From Pseudomonas sp. SORT22 (GTDB lineage Bacteria > Pseudomonadota > Gammaproteobacteria > Pseudomonadales > Pseudomonadaceae), in contig NZ_CP071007.1 of NCBI RefSeq assembly GCF_018417635.1, forward strand, positions 1,364,501 through 1,428,500: a DNA stretch of 64,000 bases, in the 5' to 3' direction. The translations under genes were made by a program, and so were the position numbers. Position 1 is the stretch's first letter. Each line of letters begins with the position of its first letter. Under the pieces are notes generated by a model. The model had not been told where the DNA came from and made no database searches. It saw only the letters and a program-made list of their open reading frames with translations. Shown piece after piece: positions 48,274 to 57,735 of the stretch.

Positions 48274-48935
48274 ACGGTTATCCTTTTCTGCAGACGCTTG
48301 ACCAGGAAGGAAGCGGAGAAGCTGATGACGAAGTACACGGCGCCGGCAAACACCAGGAACTCGTTGGAGCGCCCGATGATGTCGCCACTGGCCCGTGCCG
48401 AGTTGAGGAAGTCGACCAGGCCGACGGTATACACCAGCGAGGTGTCCTGGAACAGGATGATGCTCTGCTGCAGCAGCAGCGGGGTCATCTTGCGAAACGC
48501 CTGGGGCAGGATGATCAAGCGCATGGTCTGGCCGTAGGTCATACCCAGGGCCTGGGCGGCGCCCATCTGGCCCTTGGCGATCGACTGCACGCCGGCGCGG
48601 ACGATTTCACAGAAATACGCCGCCTCGAACATCATGAACGCCACGACGCAGGAGGTGAACGCCCCGATCGGGGTGTCTTCGCCAGTGATCCAGCGCAGCA
48701 CGAACGGTACCGCCAGGTAGAACCAGGTGATCACCAGCAGCAGCGGGATGGAGCGAAAGTAGTTGACGTAGGCGCCGGCCACGTTCGACAGCAGCTTGTT
48801 CGACGACAGGCGCATCAGGGCCAGGATGGTGCCGAGTACGATACCGCCGACAACGCCCATGACCATCAGCTGCAGGGTCATGAGCATGCCGTTCCACAGG
48901 CCCGGCAGGGCAGGAATGATTCCACTGAAGTCCAT
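48270..48935 (-). CDS. aatM: Acidic amino acid ABC transporter permease AatM
   Basis: A 221-residue inner-membrane permease with about five helices. The HisM-type signature is present: [20 protein letters not shown], followed by [20 protein letters not shown], the loop that docks the ATPase. It pairs with AatQ. Its start codon shares one base with the aatQ stop (TAATG) and its stop overlaps aatP, so the three are tightly coupled. Confidence 0.94.
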   Translation of the reverse strand: MDFSGIIPALPGLWNGMLMTLQLMVMGVVGGIVLGTILALMRLSSNKLLSNVAGAYVNYFRSIPLLLVITWFYLAVPFVLRWITGEDTPIGAFTSCVVAFMMFEAAYFCEIVRAGVQSIAKGQMGAAQALGMTYGQTMRLIILPQAFRKMTPLLLQQSIILFQDTSLVYTVGLVDFLNSARASGDIIGRSNEFLVFAGAVYFVISFSASFLVKRLQKRITV

Positions 48936-49681
48936 TATTTACCCCCCACGGAGATCAGGCCGGGCACGGCGACTTTCTTCTCGACCAGGCGCATCAGCAA
49001 CATCAGGCCCATGTTCAGGGTGAAGTAGATCAGGGTCGCCAGGGTGAAGGCTTCAAACAGGTTGGCCGAGAACTCGGCGGTCTGTTTGGTTTGCGCCAGC
49101 AGCTCCATCAGGCCGATCAGCGAGGCCACCGAGGAGTTCTTGAACACGTTCAGAAATTCCGAGGTCAGCGGCGGAATGATGATCCGGTAGGCTTGCGGCA
49201 GCAGCACGTTCCAGTACACCTGCGGCAGGCTGAAGCCCATGGCGCGGGCGGCGGCTTCCTGGCCGCGGGGCAGCGCCTGAATGCCGGTACGCACCTGCTC
49301 GCAAACACGCGCGGCAGTGAACAGGCCCAGGCAGACGATCACGCTGATCAACGCCGAGGTGGTCGGGTTGAGGTCCTGCTTGTACCACTCCTGCAGGTTC
49401 TCTGGCAGCAGGTCGGGCACCAGGAAGTACCAGATGAACAGCTGCACCAGCAGCGGTACGTTACGAAAGAGTTCCACGTAGGCGGTGGCAATGCCCGACA
49501 CCAGACGGTTTGGCACGGTACGCATGACGCCGAGTATCGAACCCAGCAGCAAGGCAATGATCCAGGCGGCAATGGCAATGGCGATGGTCCAGCCCAGGCC
49601 GGTGATGTACCAGTCCAGATAGGTTTCGCTGCCCACGCCAGTGGACTTGAAGAATACGCCCCAGTCCCAGTTGTAATTCAT
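48935..49681 (-). CDS. aatQ: Acidic amino acid ABC transporter permease AatQ
   Basis: A 248-residue permease. The N-terminal NYNWDWGVFFKSTGVGSETY is characteristic of GltJ/AatQ, and VCEQVRTGIQALPRGQEAAA with RAMGFSLPQVYWNVLLPQAY is the ATPase-docking loop. It forms the channel with AatM. Unlike the tight junctions downstream, it is separated from aatJ by 100 bases containing a strong hairpin. Confidence 0.94.
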   Translation of the reverse strand: MNYNWDWGVFFKSTGVGSETYLDWYITGLGWTIAIAIAAWIIALLLGSILGVMRTVPNRLVSGIATAYVELFRNVPLLVQLFIWYFLVPDLLPENLQEWYKQDLNPTTSALISVIVCLGLFTAARVCEQVRTGIQALPRGQEAAARAMGFSLPQVYWNVLLPQAYRIIIPPLTSEFLNVFKNSSVASLIGLMELLAQTKQTAEFSANLFEAFTLATLIYFTLNMGLMLLMRLVEKKVAVPGLISVGGK

Positions 49682-49723
49682 CGGGATCTCCCCTCAGATC
49701 AGTTTTTCACGGGCACCTTCGAG

Positions 49724-49754
49724 CATCCGGGGGTGCGCGAGGCACCCTCGGATG
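49724..49754. promoter_or_regulatory. Intercistronic stem-loop between aatJ and aatQ
   Basis: CATCCGGGGGTGC and GCACCCTCGGATG form a 13-bp stem (one G-T pair) with a 5-base loop. There is no U-tract, so it is more likely an mRNA-stabilising or partial-termination element that keeps binding-protein mRNA more abundant than permease mRNA. Confidence 0.8.
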
Positions 49755-49781
49755 AAAGGTTAGACACTAACTAGCTGGGGA

Positions 49782-50714
49782 TCAGGACTTCTTTTCGTCT
49801 GCAGCTTTGTCGGTTGGTTCGGCGATCAGCTTCTTGAGTTCGTCGCTCATCGGGAACTGCAGGTTCAGGCCTTTAGGTGGCACTGGCTGGTTGAACCACT
49901 TGTCGTAGATCTTGTTGATCTCGCCCGACTTGTAGAGGGCGACGATGGCATCGTCGACGGCTTTCTTGAACGCAGGATCGTCCTTGCGGACCATGCAGCC
50001 GTAGATTTCATAGGACTGCGGGGTGCCGACAATTGCCCAGCCCTTCGGGTTCTTGGCCTTGGCCATTTCACCGGCGAGCAGTGCGTCGTCCATCATGAAA
50101 GCCACGGCACGGCCGGATTCAAGCATCTGGAACGACTCGCCATGGTCTTTGGCCGAGATGACGTTCATCTTCATCTGCTTGTCGGCGTTCATGGCCTTGA
50201 GGATGCGCTCGGAAGTGGTACCGGCGGTGGTAACCACGTTCTTGCCGGCCAGGTCCGCGAAGTCTTTGTACTTGGCGTTTTCCGGCTTGCCGTCTTCTGC
50301 TTTGGTCAGCAGGCGGGTGCCCACCTCGAAGATACCGACCGAGAAGTCGACCTGCTGCTGGCGCTCGACGTTGTTGGTGGTCGAGCCGCACTCGACGTCA
50401 ACGGTGCCGTTCTGGACCAGCGGGATACGGGTCTGGGAGGTGACGAGGTTGTATTTGACCTTCAGGTCCGGCTTGTTCAGGTCCTTTTTCAGGGCCTCGA
50501 CGATTGCCAGCTGGATGTCATGGGAGTAACCGACGGGTTTGCCCGAAGCGTCGGCGATGTAGGAGAACGGAATGGAAGCGTCGCGGTGCCCCAGGGTAAT
50601 GGTGCCCGACTCGTTGATCTTTTTCAGGGTGCCGGTCAGTTCGGCAGCGAAGGCTGGCGCGCTGATCAAAGCGGCCGCAACAGCGGCGCCCAACAGATGG
50701 GGAACGATACGCAT
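49782..50714 (-). CDS. aatJ: Acidic amino acid periplasmic binding protein
   Basis: A 310-residue solute-binding protein with signal peptide (LLGAAVAAALISAPAFAAEL) and the family-3 pattern GTLKKINESGTITLGHRDAS, PFSYIADASGKPVGYSHDIQ, and VECGSTTNNVERQQQVDFSV with the Arg/Thr residues that hold the amino acid carboxylate. It delivers glutamate or aspartate to AatQMP. The ATG at 50714 with GAGGA upstream is chosen; a longer frame from 50834 would run through the promoter. It is first in the operon, behind a sigma-54 promoter and two AauR-type sites. Confidence 0.95.
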   Translation of the reverse strand: MRIVPHLLGAAVAAALISAPAFAAELTGTLKKINESGTITLGHRDASIPFSYIADASGKPVGYSHDIQLAIVEALKKDLNKPDLKVKYNLVTSQTRIPLVQNGTVDVECGSTTNNVERQQQVDFSVGIFEVGTRLLTKAEDGKPENAKYKDFADLAGKNVVTTAGTTSERILKAMNADKQMKMNVISAKDHGESFQMLESGRAVAFMMDDALLAGEMAKAKNPKGWAIVGTPQSYEIYGCMVRKDDPAFKKAVDDAIVALYKSGEINKIYDKWFNQPVPPKGLNLQFPMSDELKKLIAEPTDKAADEKKS

Positions 50715-50730
50715 CAAAATTTCCTCGACG

Positions 50731-50738
50731 TTGTTTTT
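50731..50738 (-). promoter_or_regulatory. Crc/Hfq-type A-rich motif before aatJ
   Basis: On the mRNA, AAAAACAA fits AANAANAA and lies 9 bases upstream of the GAGGA ribosome-binding sequence, within an eight-A run. It is a plausible Crc/Hfq site for catabolite repression of amino acid uptake. Confidence 0.5.
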
Positions 50739-50817
50739 TTTATGGAGCCGTTGGCCGGCTCTTTCGTTCAGCGAACACTGCAGTGAAGCGTTTTGCGCAT
50801 TCGGGTACTGAGTGTAG

Positions 50818-50833
50818 AGCATGACTCGTGCCA
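50818..50833 (-). promoter_or_regulatory. Sigma-54 promoter of the aat operon
   Basis: On the minus strand TGGCACGAGTCATGCT matches TGGCAC-N5-TTGCT at all but one position, with the essential GG at -24 and GC at -12. It is about 104 bases before the aatJ ATG and fits activation by AauR. Confidence 0.85.
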
Positions 50834-50910
50834 AGCCCTGATTTCGATCATAACGCCATGAAAAATCGGGGGATTAATCTTTTTTGACGGTTTGCGGAAG
50901 GTAGGATTCG

Positions 50911-50924
50911 TCCGGATGGCCGAA
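50911..50924. promoter_or_regulatory. AauR-type site, proximal
   Basis: TCCGGATGGCCGAA fits TTCGG-N4-CCGAA, the motif reported for AauR in P. putida, with one mismatch. It is 78-91 bases upstream of the -24 element. Confidence 0.65.
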
Positions 50925-50941
50925 TGAGGTGGTGTTTAGTG

Positions 50942-50955
50942 TTCGGAAATCCGAA
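50942..50955. promoter_or_regulatory. AauR-type site, distal, perfect
   Basis: TTCGGAAATCCGAA is an exact TTCGG-N4-CCGAA palindrome, 31 bases (about three helix turns) from the proximal site, as expected for cooperative enhancer binding. Confidence 0.8.
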
Positions 50956-51001
50956 TGGATGAGTTCATCGCGAGGCTTTGCCCCGCGATGATGTTCAGCG
51001 A

Positions 51002-52540
51002 TCAGGCCGCCTGAACCCGCGCGCGGTTCAGTTCCAGGCGCTGCAGGTAATCCTGCAACGCCTGTTGTTCGGCGGCGGTAGTGAACAGCCCCAGCTTGCT
51101 CCGGCGCCAGAGGATGTCGTCGGCATTCACCGCCCATTCCTCGCTGCACAGGTAATCCACCTCGCGGGTGAACAAGCCGCCGCCAATCGCCTCACCCAGG
51201 TCTTGCGGGCCCTGTACGCCTTCGAGCAGGCGCCAGACGCGGCTACCGTAGGTGCGTGCCCAGCGCTTGGCAATCTCCACCGGCAACCAGCCACAGCGGG
51301 CCAGGATGGCATCCACCAGCGCCTGCGGGGTGCTCATGTCTTCACCGCCCGGCAGGGGAGCGGTGGCGGTCCAGCTGCCGCGCATCTGGGTGAAGAACGG
51401 CGCCAGTTCGCTCATGGCCGACTCGGCCAGTTTGCGGTAGGTGGTCAGCTTGCCGCCGAACACCGACAGCAGCGGTGCTTCGCCGGTGCTGGCCGACAGC
51501 GCCAGGGTGTAGTCGCGGGTGACGGCCGACGGGTTGTCGGATTCGTCGTTGCACAGTGGGCGAACACCGGCATAAGTGTGGAGGATATCGGCGCGGCTGA
51601 GCTGGTGGTTGAAGTGCTCGTTGACCACTTTCAGCAGGTAATCGGTCTCGCCCTCGGTGATAGCTACCTTGGCCGGGTCGCCGGTGTACTCGCGGTCGGT
51701 GGTGCCGATCAGGGTGAAGCGTTCGAGGTACGGAATGGCGAAGACGATGCGCTGGTCTTCGTTCTGCAGAATGTAGGCATGTTCGCCGTCGTACAGTTTT
51801 GGCACGATCAGGTGGCTGCCCTGAATCAGGCGGATGCCGTACGGTGCATCGAGCTTGAGGTCGTCCTCGATGAACTTGGCCACCCACGGGCCCGCGGCAT
51901 TGACCAGCGCGCGGGCCTTGATCGACTGCTGGCTGCCGTCGGCGTTTTCCAGTTGCACGTTCCACACCCCATCGACCCGGCGGGCGCTGATGCAGCGCGT
52001 GCGGGTCCGGATGTCGGCGCCTTTTTCGCGGGCGGCCATGGCGTTGAGCACCACCAGGCGGGCGTCATCGACGGCGCAGTCGGCATATTCGAAGCCACGG
52101 GTAATCGCCGGTTTGAGCGGGTTGCCCGGGCCAAAACGCAGGCTGCGCGACGCACCGAGCTGCTTGCGCTTGCCCAGGTTGTCGTAGAGGAACAGGCCGG
52201 CGCGGATCATCCAGGCCGGGCGCAGGTGTGGGCGGTGCGGCAGCACGAAGCGCATCGGCTTGACGATGTGCGGCGCCTTGGCCAATAGCACTTCGCGCTC
52301 GGCCAGAGCCTCACGCACCAGGCGGAATTCGTAATGCTCGAGGTAGCGCAGGCCGCCGTGGATCAGCTTGCTGCTGGCCGAGGAGGTATGGCTGGCCAGG
52401 TCGTCCTTTTCGCAAAGGAACACCGAAAGACCGCGTCCGGCTGCATCGGCGGCAATCCCCACACCGTTGATGCCACCGCCGATTACAGCGAGGTCATAGA
52501 TTTCGGCAAGGGCGGGCGATGGCAAGCTGGATTGGGACAC
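51002..52540 (-). CDS. glpD: Aerobic glycerol-3-phosphate dehydrogenase
   Basis: A 512-residue FAD enzyme of the inner membrane that oxidises glycerol-3-phosphate to dihydroxyacetone phosphate and feeds electrons to ubiquinone. The FAD-binding start YDLAVIGGGINGVGIAADAA and the substrate region SSASSKLIHGGLRYLEHYEF are clear, and the length equals that of P. aeruginosa GlpD (512). The GTG at 52540 is preceded by AGGAGG, which decides against a longer frame from 52582. It is last in the glpFKRD order but has its own upstream region with two GlpR-like operators. Confidence 0.96.
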   Translation of the reverse strand: MSQSSLPSPALAEIYDLAVIGGGINGVGIAADAAGRGLSVFLCEKDDLASHTSSASSKLIHGGLRYLEHYEFRLVREALAEREVLLAKAPHIVKPMRFVLPHRPHLRPAWMIRAGLFLYDNLGKRKQLGASRSLRFGPGNPLKPAITRGFEYADCAVDDARLVVLNAMAAREKGADIRTRTRCISARRVDGVWNVQLENADGSQQSIKARALVNAAGPWVAKFIEDDLKLDAPYGIRLIQGSHLIVPKLYDGEHAYILQNEDQRIVFAIPYLERFTLIGTTDREYTGDPAKVAITEGETDYLLKVVNEHFNHQLSRADILHTYAGVRPLCNDESDNPSAVTRDYTLALSASTGEAPLLSVFGGKLTTYRKLAESAMSELAPFFTQMRGSWTATAPLPGGEDMSTPQALVDAILARCGWLPVEIAKRWARTYGSRVWRLLEGVQGPQDLGEAIGGGLFTREVDYLCSEEWAVNADDILWRRSKLGLFTTAAEQQALQDYLQRLELNRARVQAA

Positions 52541-52584
52541 GGGTGGCCTCCTGAAGGTCTTTCCGACATCGAATCTGAACATTA

Positions 52585-52602
52585 ATGTTCACTTTCGAAA
52601 AT
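52585..52602. promoter_or_regulatory. GlpR-like operator, proximal to glpD
   Basis: ATGTTCACTTTCGAAAAT matches 14 of 18 positions of the enterobacterial GlpR site ATGTTCGWTAWCGAACAT. It overlaps a perfect palindrome GAACATTAATGTTC (52577-52590). It lies 45-62 bases before the glpD start. Confidence 0.65.
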
Positions 52603-52668
52603 ACTAGCGCAACAGAATGCGGCTCGCCAGTCACTTCCCATAGAAAATACTGATCAGATGACAAATAA

Positions 52669-52686
52669 ATGAAAAATAACGAACAT
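52669..52686. promoter_or_regulatory. GlpR-like operator, distal to glpD
   Basis: ATGAAAAATAACGAACAT matches 14 of 18 positions of the GlpR consensus, with a perfect right half TAACGAACAT. The 84-base centre-to-centre spacing from the proximal site would suit looping, and it is just after the glpR stop codon. Confidence 0.65.
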
Positions 52687-52723
52687 TCGAGCTGCCACCG
52701 TTGCGGTGGCAGCGTGCGCCGGC

Positions 52724-53479
52724 TCAGACCACTTCGAGGCGGATCTTGTACTGGTTGAGCAATTGGCTGAGGGCGGGGACCGGCGCCTGGTCGGTCACCA
52801 GGCAGTCGATCAGGCTGATCGAGCCCAGGCGCACCATGGCATTACGGCCGAACTTGCTCGAGTCGGCGGCCAGGATCACCTGGCGGGCATTGGCGATGAT
52901 CGCCTGGGAGACACGCACTTCCTGGTAGTCGAAATCCAGCAGGCTGCCGTCCTCGTCGATGCCGCTGATACCGACCAGGGCGAAATCGACCTTGAACTGG
53001 TTGATGAAGTCGACACTGGCCTGGCCGACCACGCCGCCGTCACGGCGCACGTTGCCGCCGGCCAGCAACACTTCGAAATCGTCCTTGGCACTGAGGATCG
53101 ACGCCACGTGCAGGTTGTTGGTGATGATTTTCAGGTGGTTGTGGTTGAGCAGGGCGCGGGCGATGGATTCGGTGGTGGTACCGATGTTGATGAACAGCGA
53201 AGCGTGGTCGGGAATCTGCGCGGCAATCGCTTCGGCGATGCGCTGCTTTTCATCGCGCATCTGATCGGCGCGCATGGCATAGGCGGTATTTTCGATGCTG
53301 GAATCGTAGGCCGCGCCCCCGTGGTAGCGGCGCAGCAGGTTGACCTCCGCCAGCTGGTTGATATCACGGCGGATGGTTTGCGGGGTGACGACGAACAGCT
53401 GCGCCATTTCTTCGATACTGACATAACCGCGTTCGCGGACCAGTTCGAGGATTTGTTGTTGGCGAGGGGGCAGATTCAT
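52724..53479 (-). CDS. glpR: DeoR-family glycerol-3-phosphate repressor
   Basis: A 251-residue repressor with the DeoR helix-turn-helix ([20 protein letters not shown] then [17 protein letters not shown]) and the C-terminal sugar-phosphate sensor ([40 protein letters not shown]). It represses glp genes until glycerol-3-phosphate binds. The ATG at 53479 has AAAGGA upstream; a start at 53506 would add nine unlikely residues. It lies between glpK and glpD, and is separated from glpK by the AGCTT-type inverted repeat. Confidence 0.95.
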   Translation of the reverse strand: MNLPPRQQQILELVRERGYVSIEEMAQLFVVTPQTIRRDINQLAEVNLLRRYHGGAAYDSSIENTAYAMRADQMRDEKQRIAEAIAAQIPDHASLFINIGTTTESIARALLNHNHLKIITNNLHVASILSAKDDFEVLLAGGNVRRDGGVVGQASVDFINQFKVDFALVGISGIDEDGSLLDFDYQEVRVSQAIIANARQVILAADSSKFGRNAMVRLGSISLIDCLVTDQAPVPALSQLLNQYKIRLEVV

Positions 53480-53520
53480 GGGCGGTCCTTTGGGGCAGCC
53501 GGGCAAATTGCGCCATGAAA

Positions 53521-53597
53521 ACAGCTCAAGCTACAAGCTGCAAGCCACAAGATGATTCGCGTCTTACGCACTTGCAGCTTGTAGCTTACAGCTTGCG
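53521..53597. repeat. Imperfect AGCTTGTAGC-type inverted repeat, copy 2
   Basis: CTCAAGCTACAAGCTGCAAG opposite CTTGCAGCTTGTAGCTTACA around an AT-mixed loop. It has the same arm design as the copy at 6864-6934 and again lies just after a stop codon (glpK), so it may end or attenuate transcription into glpR. Confidence 0.75.
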
Positions 53598-53605
53598 TCT
53601 ACTGC

Positions 53606-55120
<1,515 letters not shown>

Positions 55121-55145
55121 CTAAATGGGGTAGAGATCAGGGCGC

Positions 55146-55162
55146 GGCGAGCCTGGCTCGCC
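55146..55162. promoter_or_regulatory. Short hairpin between glpF and glpK
   Basis: GGCGAG and CTCGCC enclose a 5-base CCTGG loop. It lies directly after the glpF stop codon within the operon and has no U-tract, so it probably tunes mRNA stability or polarity rather than ending transcription. Confidence 0.55.
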
Positions 55163-55172
55163 ACCGCAGGCA

Positions 55173-56024
55173 TCAGGATGCCTGGGTCTTGCCCTGAGGG
55201 TTGGCGTCGGTCTGGGCGTTTTCGCTCTCGGCAACCGGCAGGTTGCGGGCGATCACGCCGCGGTACAGGGCGGCCCCAAGGCTCGCTCCTATGATCGGCG
55301 CAAAAATCGGAATCAGGAAATAGGGAATATCACGACCGCCAGTAAAGGCGACTTCGCCCCAGCCGGCGAGGAAAGTCATCAGCTTGGGCCCGAAGTCCCG
55401 CGCCGGGTTCATCGCAAAGCCGGTCAGCGGGCCCATGGCGCTGCCGATCACGGCAATCAGCAGGCCAATCAGCAGGGGTGCCATGGCGCCACGCGGCAAG
55501 CCGTTGTTGTCGTCGGTCAGGGCCATGATCACCGCCATCAGTACGGCGGTGATGATCACTTCGACCAGGAAGGCCTGGCTGGTGGACAGCGCCGGGTGCG
55601 GGTAGGTGGAAAACACCGAGGCCAGCTCAAGGCTTGCCTGGCTGCCGCGGATCATTGCGTGGGCCTGTTCGAAATCGAAGAACAGGTTGCTGTACAGCGT
55701 GTAAACCAACGCCGCGCCACAGAAGGCGCCGGCGATCTGGGCAACGATGTAGAACGGTAGTTTGTGCTTCTCGAAACCGGCGAACAGGCACAGGGCGATG
55801 CTCACGGCCGGGTTCAGGTGCGCGCCGGACACCCCGGCGGTGAGGTAAATCGCCATGCTCACGCCGACGCCCCAGATGATGCTGATTTCCCACAGGCCGA
55901 AGCTGGCACCCGCAACCTTGAGCGCAGCAACGCAGCCGGTGCCGAAAAAGATCAGCAGCGCGGTGCCGAGAAATTCGGCCATGCACTGGCTTGAAAGTGT
56001 TGGTTGTCGCAGAGCAGTCGTCAT
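55173..56024 (-). CDS. glpF: Glycerol uptake facilitator (aquaglyceroporin)
   Basis: A 283-residue MIP-family channel with six membrane helices and both half-helix motifs, NPA in VSGAHLNPAVSIAL and NPA in GFAMNPARDFGP with the selectivity Arg. It lets glycerol diffuse across the inner membrane. It is first of glpFKRD. CGAGG lies 7 bases before the ATG, with an A-rich Crc-type motif further upstream. Length is typical of GlpF (281 in E. coli). Confidence 0.97.
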   Translation of the reverse strand: MTTALRQPTLSSQCMAEFLGTALLIFFGTGCVAALKVAGASFGLWEISIIWGVGVSMAIYLTAGVSGAHLNPAVSIALCLFAGFEKHKLPFYIVAQIAGAFCGAALVYTLYSNLFFDFEQAHAMIRGSQASLELASVFSTYPHPALSTSQAFLVEVIITAVLMAVIMALTDDNNGLPRGAMAPLLIGLLIAVIGSAMGPLTGFAMNPARDFGPKLMTFLAGWGEVAFTGGRDIPYFLIPIFAPIIGASLGAALYRGVIARNLPVAESENAQTDANPQGKTQAS

Positions 56025-56039
56025 TCGTTACCTCGGTTC

Positions 56040-56047
56040 TTGTTGTT
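56040..56047 (-). promoter_or_regulatory. Crc/Hfq-type A-rich motif before glpF
   Basis: The mRNA reads AACAACAA, an exact AANAANAA match, 5 bases upstream of the CGAGG ribosome-binding sequence. Crc/Hfq binding here would reduce glycerol uptake when better carbon sources are present. Confidence 0.6.
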
Positions 56048-56191
56048 GTGAGGCGCAGTGAGCGCTCGACAAAAACCCGACAGAAATCCCCATTTCGGTC
56101 GGGCGGCGGCAGGAAATGCACCTTATCGGGGCATAGCTATATTCAGAATCGAAAAAATATAGACAAGAAACGCTTATGTCAAAGGTCGAAA

Positions 56192-56207
56192 GTGAACCAC
56201 CGTTCAC
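56192..56207. promoter_or_regulatory. GTGAAC-N4-GTTCAC palindrome between glpF and ybaK
   Basis: A perfect 6-bp inverted repeat with a CACC centre lies mid-way between the divergent glpF and ybaK genes. It does not match the GlpR consensus well, so another regulator may bind. No further elements are certain in this 283-base spacer. Confidence 0.5.
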
Positions 56208-56307
56208 AATCTGACTATTGGTGGCGCTGATGGGCGTTGGTTGCGCCTGGGCTTTTGCCCTAAAGTAACCGGCGAAATGGCATTCACCCTTCTGCTTGGA
56301 GTCCTGC

Positions 56308-56778
56308 ATGACCCCCGCCCTGGATCTGCTGAAAAAGGTTCGCGCCGAACACCACATCCACAGTTACGAACATGACCCCAAGGCTGCGTCCTACGGCCTG
56401 GAGGCGGCGGAAAAGCTCAACCTAGAGCCCGCACGGGTGTTCAAGACCTTGCTCGCCTGCAGCGAAAAGGGTGAGTTGCTGGTAGCGGTAGTGCCGGTAG
56501 TCGGTAGTCTGGATCTGAAAGGCCTGGCCCATGCGGCCGGGGTGAAGAAGTGCGAGATGGCCGATCCGGCGGCGGCGCAGCGTTCGACCGGTTACCTGTT
56601 GGGCGGGATCAGCCCCTTGGGACAGAAAAAGCGCCTGCGCACTTTTATTGATGAAACCGCTCAAACCTTTGAAACAATTTTCGTCAGCGCTGGCCGCCGC
56701 GGCCTGGAAGTCGAGCTAGCTGCGGCAGTGCTGGCCGAGCATACCCAGGGTAAATTCGCCGCCATTGGCCGCGACTGA
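56308..56778 (+). CDS. ybaK: Cys-tRNA(Pro) deacylase YbaK
   Basis: A 156-residue editing enzyme that removes cysteine wrongly attached to tRNA-Pro by ProRS. The conserved YbaK parts are visible: PARVFKTLLACSEKGELLVA with the catalytic Lys, VPVVGSLDLKGLAHAAGVKK, and the loop TGYLLGGISPLGQKKRLRTF with the GGISP motif. Length matches E. coli YbaK (159). The ATG at 56308 has TTGGAG 7 bases before it. Confidence 0.96.
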   Translation: MTPALDLLKKVRAEHHIHSYEHDPKAASYGLEAAEKLNLEPARVFKTLLACSEKGELLVAVVPVVGSLDLKGLAHAAGVKKCEMADPAAAQRSTGYLLGGISPLGQKKRLRTFIDETAQTFETIFVSAGRRGLEVELAAAVLAEHTQGKFAAIGRD

Positions 56779-56871
56779 CATCTGTATGCTCAAAATCGCT
56801 TGATTCTGTCTCTGTCGGCCGAGGCTGTCTGGCGGGCATGCTCTGCGGCCCGCCACTCTGAGATTCACCTC

Positions 56872-57654
56872 ATGCCGCTTGAATTCCATCAGGTCGATGC
56901 CTTCAGCGACCGTCCTTTCGCTGGCAACCCGGCCATGGTCTATCGCCTCGACAGCTGGCTCGCCGATGAGCTGATGCAGCAGATTGCCGCCGAACACAAT
57001 CTGGCCGAGACCGCGTTCGTCGTCCCCCATGCCGAAGGCTGGCAGATCCGCTGGTTTACCCCGAGCACCGAAGTGCCGCTGTGTGGCCATGCAACCCTGG
57101 CCAGCGCTCATGTGCTGTGGGAGGTCTATAAAGAGCCGGGTGAGCGCTTGTTGTTCCAGAGCAAGTCCGGTCCGCTGAGCGTCAGCCGTGACGGTCCGCG
57201 CCTGCAACTGGATTTCCCCCGGGTCGAGCCACAGCCGTTGAATGAAGCGGTAGCGGTGGCCGAAGCACTGGGCTGCCCGGTGCTGGAAGTGTGGAAAACC
57301 AGTGAGCTGCTGGTTCGGGTCGAATCCGAGCAGGTGTTGCGTGCCTGTACCCCGGACATGACGGCACTGGCGCAATTGCCGGGGCTGGGGGTGATCGTTA
57401 CCGCGCCGGGTATCGAACACGATTTTGTTTCGCGCTACTTTGCGCCGGGTATCGGCATTCCTGAAGATCCGGTGACCGGCTCTACCCATTGCAGCCTGAT
57501 CCCGTACTGGGCGCAACGCCTGGGCAAGAATCAGCTGCGGGCGTTCCAGTGTTCGAGTCGCGGCGGCGAATTGTTCTGCCGGCTGGAGGGGGAACGGGTG
57601 AAGATTGGCGGGTACGCCAGACGTGTGGCCAGCGGGGTTTTGACGCTGGACTGA
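56872..57654 (+). CDS. PhzF-family isomerase-like protein
   Basis: A 260-residue protein of the PhzF/diaminopimelate-epimerase-like fold. It starts MPLEFHQVDAFSDRPFAGNP, with the proposed catalytic Glu in NLAETAFV, CGHATLASAHVLW, and the second-half motif GIGIPEDPVTGSTHCSLIPY. PhzF itself isomerises DHHA in phenazine synthesis, but no other phz gene is present, so this is one of the common housekeeping homologues of unknown substrate. The ATG at 56872 opens the conserved fold. Confidence 0.9.
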   Translation: MPLEFHQVDAFSDRPFAGNPAMVYRLDSWLADELMQQIAAEHNLAETAFVVPHAEGWQIRWFTPSTEVPLCGHATLASAHVLWEVYKEPGERLLFQSKSGPLSVSRDGPRLQLDFPRVEPQPLNEAVAVAEALGCPVLEVWKTSELLVRVESEQVLRACTPDMTALAQLPGLGVIVTAPGIEHDFVSRYFAPGIGIPEDPVTGSTHCSLIPYWAQRLGKNQLRAFQCSSRGGELFCRLEGERVKIGGYARRVASGVLTLD

Positions 57655-57689
57655 CAAGGCCTACGCCCGCAGGGTAGAACGCAGACCTT

Positions 57690-57731
57690 GTGGGGGCCGG
57701 CTTTGCCGGCGATGGGCTGCAACGCAGCCCC
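57690..57731. repeat. REP-like element at the end of the ABC gene
   Basis: GGGGGCCGGCTTTGCCGGCG followed by GGGCTGCAACGCAGCCC makes two small back-to-back palindromes, the REP pattern of Pseudomonas. It is a single copy lying between the convergent PhzF-like gene and the ABC ATPase stop. Confidence 0.7.
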
Positions 57732-57735
57732 GCTG

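Noticed and set aside
56872..57654. Phenazine biosynthesis gene phzF
   Set aside because: No other phenazine genes are nearby, and stand-alone PhzF-like proteins are common in bacteria that make no phenazines.
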